DNA from: Tretioscincus oriximinensis | Taxonomy: Eukaryota > Chordata > Lepidosauria > Squamata > Gymnophthalmidae | Direction of reading: 5' to 3' | Assembly (NCBI GenBank): GCA_022410635.1 | Contig: JAJVDF010000016.1 | Coordinates: forward strand, 1,172,704 to 1,236,703 | Length of the DNA: 64,000 bases | In this document: positions 1-11,400 of the stretch, in pieces | Layout: every line of letters starts with the position of its first letter | Numbering within the stretch: position 1 is the stretch's first letter | Notes under the pieces: generated by a model | The model's database searches: none | The model's input: only the letters and a program-made list of their open reading frames with translations | What the model was told of the DNA's origin: nothing | Translations under genes and position numbers: made by a program

Positions 1-1930
1 ATGAAGCAAGAGGGACGACGGCTGGAGAGCAAGTGGAGGAAGTCCCGAGATGAGTCCGACCGAGCACGGGTACGAGCACATCATCGTGCCTACCAGGTGG
101 CGGTGACGGCGGAGAAGAAACTATATATCTCCGCCAGCATTGCGTCCTCTAGTGACCGTCCAGCGGAGCTATTCCGGATGGTGAGGAGGCTGGCCACAAC
201 GGACCAGCCAGGGTCATCACTCCCAGCCTTGGATGCTCTCTGTGACAAATTAGCTGGTCACTTTAAGGGTAAAGTCGCTCGGATACGTCAGGAGCTGGAC
301 TCCAGTTTTAGGAGTAGTCCAATGGAGACGTCGAGAGCACCGTCTTATCATGTTATCCTGGACCAGTTTCGGTTATTGCGGCTTGAGGAAGTGGACAAGT
401 TGCTTGTGGGGGTCCGTCCCACTTCCTCCCCTCTGGATCCTTGCCCTTCCTGGCTGGTCAAGTCCAGCAGAGGGGGATTAGGCCTCTGGGTCCAGGAGGT
501 GATCAATGCGTCCCTTCGGGAGGGCGAGGTTCCGCCTGCTTTGAAAGAGGCGGTGNTNNGTCCCCTCCTGAAGCGGGCCTCCCTGGATCCGGAGGTACTG
601 GACAACTATCGCCCGGTGGCGAATATCCCCTTTTTGGGCAAGGTTCTAGAGAAGGTGGTGGCGGGCCAGCTGCAGGCATACTTGGATGAAACCGATTATC
701 TTGACCCGTGTCAGTCTGGTTTCAGGCCGGGGTTCGGTACTGAAACGGCTCTGGTCGCCCTGANGGATGATCTGCTTGGGGAGAGAGATCGGGGCAATGC
801 GTCCCTNCTGGTTCTCCTTGACCTCTCAGCGGCTTTCGATACCATTGACCACGGTATCCTTCTGCGGCGTCTCCGGGAGGTGGGAGTGAGAGACACTGCT
901 TTGCGGTGGTTCTCCTCCTACCTCTCGGGGAGGATGCAGAGAGTGGCATTGGGGGATTGCTGTTCGGCACCTTGGGAGCTCACTTGTGGGGTTCCTCAGG
1001 GGTCGGTTTTAGCCNCCATGCTCTTTAACATCTATATGAAGCCGCTGGGAGAGATCATCAGAGGATATGGAGTTGGGTCCCATCAGTATGCTGATGATAC
1101 CCAGCTCTATATNTCCGTTNCATCTGAATCGGGAGAAGCCGTGGAGGTGCTGGACCGCTGCCTGGAGGCAGCAATGGGCTGGATGTGGGCCAATAAGCAA
1201 AAGCTGAATCCAGATAAGACGGAGGTGCTGTTTGTACGGGGAAACCGTGTCCAGGAGGTTAGGCGACTCCCAATGCTTGATGGGGTCGCTCTGCCCATTA
1301 ATAGCAAAGTGCGTGATTTGGGGGGTATTCCTGGATACGCCGCTGTCCCTGGAGTGCCAGGTGGCAGCGGTGAGCAGGAGTGCCCACTACAACCTCCGGT
1401 TGGTCCGCCAGCTCAGGGCCTACCTGGATGCGGAGAACCTGGCAACAGTTATCCACGCTCTTGTAACCTCCAGATTGGACNACTGTAACGCTCTCTACGT
1501 GGGGCTGCCTTTGAAGACGGTCCNGAGGCTGGAGCTGGTGCAAAATATGGCGGCCCGGTTGTTGACCGGGACCCCGGGTCGGGCCCATATTACCCCGATC
1601 CTGAAACAACTGCACTGGCTTCCAATTCGCTTCCGAGCCCAATTCAAAGTGCTTGTTTTGACATATAAAGTCCTAAACGGCTTGGGACCTGCGTACCTAA
1701 GGGACCGTNTACTCCTGTACAGGCCAACCCGCTGCCTCAGGTCCGNTGGGGAGAATAGGCTCGTGGTGCCCTCTTCATGGAGAACAACTGGGGCACGCAA
1801 AAGNGCCTTCTCAGCGGTAGCCCCCCAATTATGGAATAGCCTCCCTCTTGAGGCTCGCCAGGCGACATCTTTGTTAACATTCCGTCGTCTGGTGAAGACC
1901 TACCTCTTCACCCGGGCATTTGGTAGTTAG
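1..1930 (+). pseudogene. L2 reverse transcriptase ORF2, one frameshift
   Basis: Frame 1 (1-1488) carries the RT core: [45 protein letters not shown] (motif A Asp), GVPQGSVL and the catalytic HQYADDTQLY near 1083-1110. The C-terminal part continues in another frame (1232-1930): CNALYVGLPLKTV, LHWLPIRFRAQFKVL and the tail FRRLVKTYLF. The switch falls at a run of six G at about 1319-1324, consistent with one extra base. Several N bases also interrupt codons. Host mRNA would lose this with the intron. Confidence 0.82.
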
Positions 1931-2105
1931 TGGACCTCCCGGCCGGGCTCACGCCTGGGGGNGTGTGTGAATGGGTGGGGAGGGTTTGGGGGTCACTGTT
2001 TTTAACTGTTACGCTATTTTAATGTTGTAAGCCGCCCTGCGACCTTAGGGTGAAGGGCGGGATAAAAGTACTAAAAATAAATAAAATAAAAATAAATAAA
2101 TAAAT
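1..2105 (+). mobile_element. L2-clade LINE, 3' part
   Basis: Non-LTR retrotransposon in sense with MDN1, in the intron before the first exon of the window. It holds a reverse-transcriptase ORF, a short 3' UTR and an A-rich (AAATA)n tail ending near 2105. The 3' UTR has the squamate L2-type tail with GCCGCCCTG and AGGGCGGGATAAAAG. The 5' end (endonuclease) is outside the window. L2 rather than CR1 is preferred because the tail is AAATA repeats, not the 8-bp CR1 repeat. Confidence 0.85.
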
Positions 2106-2205
2106 TACGTTGTTGAAAAATGTTCAAGATATATCAAAAATTCAAAGTTATGTTCTGAGTGTATGGAAATACGTTATTTTACTTGATTTTTCCCCCTCTC
2201 AACAG

Positions 2206-2403
2206 CTCAATTTGGCTTCTCAGTCTGTATTGGAAGGTCTAAACGCCTGTTTTGACCATCGGGCAGAGATTTATATTCCAGAGTTGGGGATGACCTTTCA
2301 GGTGCAACATGAAAAGACAAAGATTTTTGGATGTCAAAATCCTTATAGGCAAGGAGGTGGCAGAAAGGGACTGCCTAAATCCTTTTTGAACAGATTTACC
2401 CAG
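2206..2403 (+). CDS. MDN1: MDN1 exon 1 of window (AAA5, sensor 1 and arginine finger)
   Basis: Phase 0 to 0, 66 codons, between a pyrimidine-rich AG acceptor and GTACAT donor. Starts LNLASQSVLEGLN, directly after where a Walker B strand would lie, and ends with GCQNP (sensor 1 Asn), the Gly/Arg loop GGGRKGLP and FLNRFTQ (arginine finger region). This pattern marks an internal midasin AAA module, by position AAA5. Confidence 0.93.
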
Positions 2404-5400
2404 GTACATTGATAATCTCATTTAAAACTATTGCCTTCGTTGCTTGAGTAGATATTTTTAAATTAGTCTTAATGTAGTTACATACGGTTCCATTTGTAAG
2501 ATAGTTGACCATGAATTCTTGATATGCTGCTGATTATTCCAATGAATACAATTTAAATTTAGTAGTATCAAAAGCAACCAAATTGCAGTGTGTCCTAGGA
2601 AAGTCCATAAAGGCAAACATTCTTCAGAAATTAGTCTGACTTAAATGAGTAGTATTGTTCTGTCCTCTCTTCTCATAACCCCATGAGAAAAGTTCCTATA
2701 GAACATGTTTACACACTTAATTATGCTGAAGCCTTGCACACTGTCTTCTCTTGTGCTGAGGAAGGGATGGTTCTTCGAGGGATGGTCTCTGCACACTCAT
2801 ATTACTGGAGCCTTTGCTTAGCATTGGCTGAAGTGTAAGTAGAATGCTATACTTACCATGTTTCACTTTTGATGGAGTTGTGAAATATAACAGCTGAGGG
2901 CACAGCACAACCCAGACATATTTTATTTCAAATTTACTCTGAATCCCACCTGTTGTGCCACATGTGTGAGGTGTCAGTGCAGTGTTTCGTGTTTCACTCT
3001 AAAAATCTGGAATGTTGGGTTTCAGATTGCTAATTAAACAACAATAAAATTCANATTCAGAGAAATAGCCATGTTAGTCCAGTAGAAAGTCCAGCAAAGG
3101 GGCTAGTAGCACTTAGAGATTGTCTCTAAGTGCTGATAGACCCTTTGCTGAACAATAAAATTGAAAGTCCATCAAGTAGCACTTTGAGAATAACAGGAGA
3201 AAAGTGGGTGGCATAAGCTTTTGTAAACACGTCTACTTCTTCAGATGCAATAAAATTGAATTACACATTGTGAACTTGCTGTGTAGACCCCGAGTTATTT
3301 TACAGTTTTATGGTTGAGCAGTGGAATGTATTAGCACATCAAGAGGAAATTTAGAATACTGGAGAATAGCAATCCACAATATTTATTTTCCATATAGATG
3401 CACAGTACTTTTTCTATAAGCGTTTTTTTCAATAAAAAAAATTCTGGATTTGTACTAGTCATGCCCAACAACTAGTGTTTTCAATTTTTGCTAGGATAGT
3501 GGAATTTGTAGAAAATGTAATTAGTAGCCTGATCTCTGTTGTTATATTGCATTTATTTTTTTTATTTTATTGGTGCTGTAGGTTTATGTGGATCCACTAT
3601 CAGCAGCTGATATGGAGTACATTGGAAATACCCTATATCCTGCCATTGGCAAAGCACATGTTGCAAAAATGGTTGAGTTTAACAACAAGGTAAAAAAAAT
3701 TGAAATTTACATTGTGTTAAGCAGTAATCTTATTGAAAAAGACTTGAGATAATAGATGATTGTATATCCTGAGTATGATCTCTGGTGAATTCAGTTTTGC
3801 TGACTGCATCTGATTGCAAAGTGCTGGTGGACTTTATTATTGATGGTTATAGGGTGAGAGTTTATTTAACTTGACCCCCAAAGGCCCTACATAATATGAG
3901 GAGTACTAAAAATCTGAGTCAGACAAAACGGTGCAGACTAAAAAAGGTGGCTGCATGTTCATTTGTTTGTAGTCTTACTAATATTAACATAGTTGTTGTT
4001 GACTAGTGTTTATGAAACAAAACTTTGGAGAGAAATTTACCTTGTTGGTAGTATGTATTTCATTTGTACCAGTAAGCACAATATACAGGTACTTCAAAAA
4101 ATGTATACACACTTTGAACTTCCATAGAAAATTATTTACTGTTCTATTGTTCTACAAAGTTAAATTACTATTCGATTATGCTGCCACCTGGTGAAGAAAT
4201 ATGACATTAGCCTCGTAGAGCCGGAAATCCTGAAATGTAACTTTGTAGAACAGTATGGAAGTTCAAAGTGTGTATACATTTTTTGAAGCACCCTGTATAT
4301 TACAAACTCCCTTATGCTAGAATGAAACCACAATATATTTTGAATGCAGTAATAGCACTCTTGCTCCCTATTAAGCAATCATCATGTTGCAAATATGCAG
4401 ATTAGAAGCAGGAGAAAAATCTGGTTTTTATACCCCACTCTTGGCACTAAGAGCAGCTTAACCATGTTTCCATGACTGAGACATGTATCAAACGCCGATA
4501 CATCTGTTGAAACACCAAAGCTCTTTACCTCTGTACCACCGTACTTTTAGGAAAGAATATGTAGTGTGGCATATCAGAGATATATGACCTTGGTATTTCC
4601 GGAGCAAATGAGCACTGCAGAGGCAATGCTTTAGTGGCAGAGTTGGGAGCAGCATGAGAATCTTATGCAGACTCCGAGATCATTTACCCCTGCACAAAAT
4701 TCCAGATCTCATTGCAGTTACACGAGAAAGCAAATGGCTGTTCAACCCCCCTCCCATTACCTGGGTTTCATTAATATTTAGGGATTGCTCAAATGCCACA
4801 GGGAAACATTGGCTTGTTGGGGGATAAAAGTCAGAGATTTTCCATAACAGTTCAAAAGAGGTCACCAGATTCCTCTGAACTATATCAATTACCAAATGAT
4901 TGATCCAGTATTGTATTGNTATAAACCATGCTAAATACATTGTGTACTGGCACTGATGAAGAAACAGACTTGCAAAGAATCTAATCTTTTATAGGAATGC
5001 AGCAAAAGCCAAATATAGCATCAGTCCAGTTGGTTGACCCTCCATCATTTTTTTTTCAAATGTGATTAGTATCTATGATCACAATATTTTGTTTTGAACA
5101 GTAACAACGTCCTAGATGTGTAAGAATGAAGTTTATTGAAAGATTTATGGTTTTTTATGAATTACAGTCTTGGCTTTATTAGTAGTTCAAATTGGTATTT
5201 TATTCAGATTGACCAGGAGGTTATGACTGAGAAGAAATGGGGGCAAAAAGGTAGTCCTTGGGAATTTAATCTACGTGACCTTTTCCGATGGTGTCAGTTG
5301 ATGCTTTTTAATCAGTCTCCTGGCAATTATGATCCTGCCCAGCATGTGTTCTTGATATACGGAGAAAGAATGAGAACAGAAGCAGACAAAGACAAGGTAA

Positions 5401-8400
5401 GAGCATGAATTTTTTCAAAACCCAATCTGTTAGCTTTTTTTTCTTATCATATTTAATCTCATTGGTTTTGAGATTCATTATATACTACTCACAAAATGTT
5501 AGGGCTATGTGGCTGATGGGTGAGAGTTATGGAAATTATGAGATTGACACGCTACAGTAATATTGTATCCTGAAAGTAGGCCATTTCAGACAGATCATGC
5601 AATGGTGTTTTCCTCATCTCAATTTAATGAACAAAAAGCCAACAACAGTGGAGGGCACAGCCCAAACTAAAATGGCACTCAATGTGTCAGGTGGACTTGA
5701 GCATCAATTACATTTGACAGTGACCTCTCATGCTGTCCACAAGTTATTGACTGCTGAGGCATGCCATCTCACTNTTCCTGAATGGTGCCTCTCAGGTCAT
5801 TGAGATTCAGGGGTACGGGCCTCTGCACAGTGACTCAGCTGATTCCAGAAGTTTTGCAGAGGGTTCAGGTCTGGAGAAAGTGCTGGCCACTTAATGTGGG
5901 GTGCCCCAGTCTCCAAAAGCTGTTCCTTAACTATGTAGCCTCAATGAGCTGAAGCATTTTCATTCATGAAGATGTTGTTCATTCAAAGGCAAAATGACTG
6001 GATTAATGTTATTCAAGTAGTAACAGCTTGTCACTTTACCATCCACAAAGCATAGGGCAGTTCTGTATTGACTAGACACAGCTGCCCCCACTGTAACACC
6101 ACCACTACCAAAGGGCAGTCTGGTATCAATAGTGGTTGATGCATGGCACTCTGCTTGACATCTCCGGCATCACTGATGGCCATCATTTCTAGGTAGAGTG
6201 AAAGAATTTTCATCACTGAACAGAATGAAGAACCACAGGTCCCTTGACCAGTGGAGATCCTTTCTTGCTCAGACAAGACGATACCTGTGCCTGGTGGTGT
6301 GTTCAGTTGCCCTTGCCGGTTGCCTACCATGCAGACCATGCTGATGTAAATAGTTATGAACGATCTGATATGGCAGTTGGGTGCCTCTCACCCCACTTGA
6401 ATATGCCTGGGATTCTGTGACATTCATCATCCTGTTCCTCAGGGTGTTGTTTACAATGATGCAGTGTGTGATGTTGCCAAAGATTGCCCACTTCTGTGCC
6501 TTTCTGTGACTATCGCTGTTGCAACCTGCTGCTGACACTTTGCAACACGCTAAGCTCAGTGGCCACTTGCGCCTGAGAGCATCCTGCTTGTGGCCTCGCA
6601 ATGGCAAGGTACTGTTGCTCCATTGTGAGGTGTTGTCTTGGTCTCATGTGCCCAGCCCGATGAGGAGGGCAGTTTAAATCCCAATTCAAATTCATTCCCT
6701 CAATTGAATGGCTGGTTCAGGGATCAATTACCTGTTTTCACTTTCATAATTCAGCTCCATGTTAGAGATCCGTGAGTTGTGCCAACAAAACTGAAACATT
6801 GATCAGTTGCACATGTGCTTTCTAAAGTGCATACATTGTATCATTGCGTCATTTGCCAAATTTTTTAGAAACCATTATGTTCTTCTAGAACTTCCCACCC
6901 AAAGCCAACTGTCCCTAAGTTTTCACGAATATTGTGAGGCACCAAAATTATTTATCTATAAATTCTGAAATCTCAGTCACAGTAGCTGTCCATGGTACCA
7001 AAAGCAAAAATAATAATAAATTAAAAATAAATCACCCCAGATTGCCAGATCTCAGCTGATAAGGCCTTGAGGGGAATTTAATAGGTAGATGGATGAATGG
7101 GAAACGGGATGAAGTGGTGGAGGCAAGGGTTGGATGAAAGGATGGGGAAAGGGATGGACTGGTGGGAAGCAAGAGTAAGAGGGATGAATGGGGAAAGGGA
7201 TGGAGGGATTGCCAAGTGATACCCCAGGGGAGGATTCAGAGGAAGATGTAGAAGTCACTGGACTGAGGCTTGGAAGCTCAGAACCTGTAGTCCCTACAGG
7301 ATCAGGAGCAAAGGATCCATTGGTGAAAATAGCTGGGGAATCACAGCCAGGTCCCAGTTCTGGAACTATTTAACCTCCTGGTACTGGGTGAGGGAAAGGC
7401 CTGCTACCCGCATTTCCTCCTTTTCCCCCAGACCCTCAGGAATTGTGTGAGAGGAAGGTACTGGGAATTTTGCAACAGAAGAGATGCAGCAGTAAAGTAG
7501 CTGTTATTGGACAAGTTGGGCTGAAGCATGAGTCCTTATAGGAGCAGGATTAAGCTGTTTCAGCTGTACAGGATAATTGCTCTGGTGGGTTTACTATGTA
7601 AGAGGAACAGCAACTGGACTTTTTTATGGTAGCAATGCTGTATTTCAGTTTAGAAACTATTGGTGCTATTTGTGATTGAACCTCTATACTGCTAGGTTTG
7701 TTTTAATGAATTGTTGGTTTTCCAAAATCCTACGTTCATTTTTGTTTTTCAGGATCTGGTTCACAACAATGGAGGCAAGGGGAAGGAGTGGGTAGAAGGA
7801 TGGAGAGTAGAAGAAGAACAGATGGGGAAAGGGATGGAGTGGTGGAGGCAAGAAGTGGAAGGATTGGGTAGAAGGGTGTAGGGGGAAAGGGGTGGATGGA
7901 TGGAGGCAAGAGATAGAGGGAGGGAGTAGATGGACGAGGGAAAGTAGAGGGGTAGAGGGAGGGAGTAAATGGATGGGGAAAGGGACAGTGGGAGTGGGTG
8001 GGGGGGATGGAGAGGTGGGGGTAAAACATGAAGTAGGCNGAAGCAACAGGGGAGTAATAGAACAGGGTTATTCCACTAGTCAGTTATAGAAACCAGGTAT
8101 GGACTGAATGAATGCTAGCTGAGGACAGGTATAACTTTGGCATGCTGACCCGTTATAGACAGTCTGCTTCTGTAGTCACTCATTCTTAAAACTTTGAAAT
8201 GTACTGATATAAACATTATGAAAGTCAAGAATGGAAAACATACTGAAGCCATTTCCTGTGAGAAAACATTGTTCAAGCTGGTGTTCTTTGACTATTAAAT
8301 ATGATTTTACAAAGTTCAGTAATGTGATCGTGAGCATCCCTGGATTATCCAGATAACTAAGCATTTGATACTAGATATTGATTTTTTTTCCTTCTCCTTT

Positions 8401-11400
8401 AGATGATATCTGTATTTAAGGACATATTTGGTCAGAGTATTAACCCGTACGTGGGAACTGGACATTTCCATATTACACCTTATGATGTTCAGGTGAGGAA
8501 ATACACTTTTAAAAGGACTTTCCTTTTGAATTCCCACTCAGTGTGTGTGCGCGTATTAACATATATACTTTCATCTTTGTTTTTAATTTTACTAAAGGTT
8601 GGTTTTTCAATACTCTCCCGCACCAACCATGTGCCACCTCCTGGTAGAAATCTCTCTCTTCTCCACCATTCTCTTCAACCTTTGGAATCCATCATGAAAT
8701 GTGTGCATATGAATTGGATGGTAATTTTGGTGGGCCCAGCAGCTTCTGGCAAGACCAGCTTAGTCCAGCTTTTGGCATATTTAACAGGCCACCAGTTGAA
8801 GATTATGGCGATGAACAGTTCAATGGATACCACAGAGCTTCTGGGTGGATTTGAGCAAGTAAGGATTTCTGACAAATTATAAAAAAACACAATAACAGTT
8901 TTTAATTAATACTAATTAATAAATGCTGGGTGTTTTAAGTGCTATCAGAAAACAAAATCTTTCTTCTTTTGCCTTCATTTTTAATAAAAGCCCATTACAT
9001 GTGTTGTTTTACTCTAGTATCCATAAGCACTTCTATGCAGGTTTTGTGCTGTGATATAGATTATGTTTTTTCTGCACATTACTAGCTAAAAGTGCTCTTG
9101 GCATTAGTTTTTAGAGCTTTTGGGGTTTAAGTTTTATTGTTGTGTCTGAAATCGCACAGAATCAAATTATTCACAGTATTAACAAGCTTGTTGAATGGCC
9201 TGTCTTATTACACTTTTGCCTGAATTACTGGAATTTTTAGTTGTGTGATGCTAGAGCATTTGGCTGAATGTGGGAGCTGAAAATTTTGCCTGGCCTTTAT
9301 TTCTTACCTTCAGATTTCATACGTTTGCTGTTATACGTTTCTGACCAGTATATAGCTTGAAATAATATTTGGACATTAGTATATTTTCTCATTTCTACAC
9401 GAATGGCGCAGACGCTAAGGAGATGATCTCTCATCTGAGAGATTGGGTTTCAAAGCCCTGTGTAGGACATGGGGAGGGGTGAGCACCTTCCTAGCCTGTA
9501 GNTCTAGCCAACCTAGCTATTCCAAAGCAAAAATTGCAAGAAATTGCAACTGACTGCGACTAGATAAATGGGAACCACCACAGCCTTGTAAGCTGCTTTG
9601 AGTCCCTTCGGGTGAGAAAATTGGGATATTAAAACCCAGTTCTCTTTCTTTATTCAAGAATTGAATGTTCCTTGACTGGTTTAAAAATTGATCCCATTTC
9701 ATTCCAAGCAGCCTTTCAGATTTCCATTCTTAGCTGTAGCTCTGCCATCTTGTCACAGATCCAATGTTTAGTGTGACTTTCGTTTTAATAGTTAATACAT
9801 CATCTAGAACTTTTTTGTAAGAAGTTTAAGAATGGATGCTTTGGAAGGGCTGATTACTAATTAACTACCTGTATGAATTTTCATCCAAGCTATATCTTAA
9901 ATTTGTTTAATATTTCCATACCTTACTGGAAGAGCATCTTGCTTGCTTACCAGAAAGCCTGCAATTTTATTCCTCCCCAGAGAAAAGCAACAGCAAACCA
10001 ATTTCATACTATTCCAAAGAAAACTATGTACACTCATTAGGCAATGTGCTTAAGCACATTGTGTTTTATCTTTTCCTTTAATACTTGCATGAAACTCTTC
10101 AACATGCAAGATCAGTAGATTTAATGTTGGAGGGCATAAGGGATAATTTTTCCTTTGTTATCTGTAATTTATTAAACTGCTTTTGATGGCATGCATCTCG
10201 CCTTCTCTTCTTTTTAAACAATTAAGCAATTTTTTGTTCTAGAATTTTGTTTATTAATTCCCTTTAGTTAGACTTATAAAATACAGTTCCCTCTATTTCA
10301 TACTATTTTATTATAAAGCTGCTACTTTATGATGATGTGTTTGAAAATTTTAGAATATTTTAACCCTTTTTCCATAGCTTGTGAACTGCTTTGGAAATAA
10401 TAATGAATAATCTATTCATTGTTTTGTTTGCCATTATTAGCGAAAGGAACTGTTTTTCATAGAATTTTCAGAAGATTATTTTTATTTATGGATAAGCCCT
10501 CAAATGTGAGCTTGGGAAGACAAACTGTATCCCTTCGGTGCTTCGCAAGCTGGCGGCTTGCCCAGGAAAGCCAAAGTGGTGGCAAGAGGAGGCGATTCTC
10601 AGCTCCCTCCTCCAATGTCGCTTTAGCCAGTCTTAACACGCAAATATGGGCTTCAGAAAGGAAGTGGCCCTGAGGCAATGATGGGTGGGGGTGGCTTCCC
10701 CCGGGATGGCTGCCTTTTGGGGGCAAGGCTTTCCCTTCCTCCTCGGCATTGCTGTGGGGCAAGTCAGTAGCTTGCCAAGGGGCATCCAAAGTGGCAGTGG
10801 AGGGAAGTAGTTCTCTACTCCCAGCACTGCTTCAGCCAGTATTTTGCAAGCTGATGTCTTGCAAATGCTAAATGGCAGGGGGAGGTGTGCTTTCTGACAA
10901 CCTTCCTCCAGGCGCTGCGATTGAAGAAAAGCATGAATGGCTCAGTCACTAAGGAGACAGTCTTTCATGTGGAAGATCGGGTTTCAAAGCCCTGTATCGT
11001 ACGTGGGAAAGGGTGAGCACCTTTCACTAGTCTGCAGCTCTTCGAACTCAGCTATTAGAAAGAGATGCAAATTTGTAATCTGCATATCAATTAGATAATT
11101 GAGTACAATCATTAACCTGGTGGGGAAGAATAGAATAAGATGTAAGCCTTCGGGCAAAAATTAACCCTATAAACCACTCTGGAAAAGAGCGGGGTATAAA
11201 AACTCGATTCTTCTTCCTCTTCTTCTGCCTCTTCCTCCTCTTCCTTTTCCTCTTCTTCTTCTTCTTGATCACAGCGATTCACCTTGTTTATAGAAAGATA
11301 TTTGTGTGCATTAGTTTGATGAATTCAGAAACAATAGGTGGTGCCAGTGGTACTGTCAGCAAAGTAACATAATACATATGTTTCTAGGTTGATATTGTAA

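Noticed and set aside
7684..8046. 120-codon minus-strand ORF rich in Pro and Ser
   Set aside because: It is the antisense of a purine-rich minisatellite; low complexity, no family.
9402..9460. tRNA gene on the + strand
   Set aside because: Same reasoning: promoter boxes belong to SINE family A, with at least six relatives here.
11087..11272. Lys/Arg-rich minus-strand ORF
   Set aside because: Antisense of the CTT-rich SINE end.
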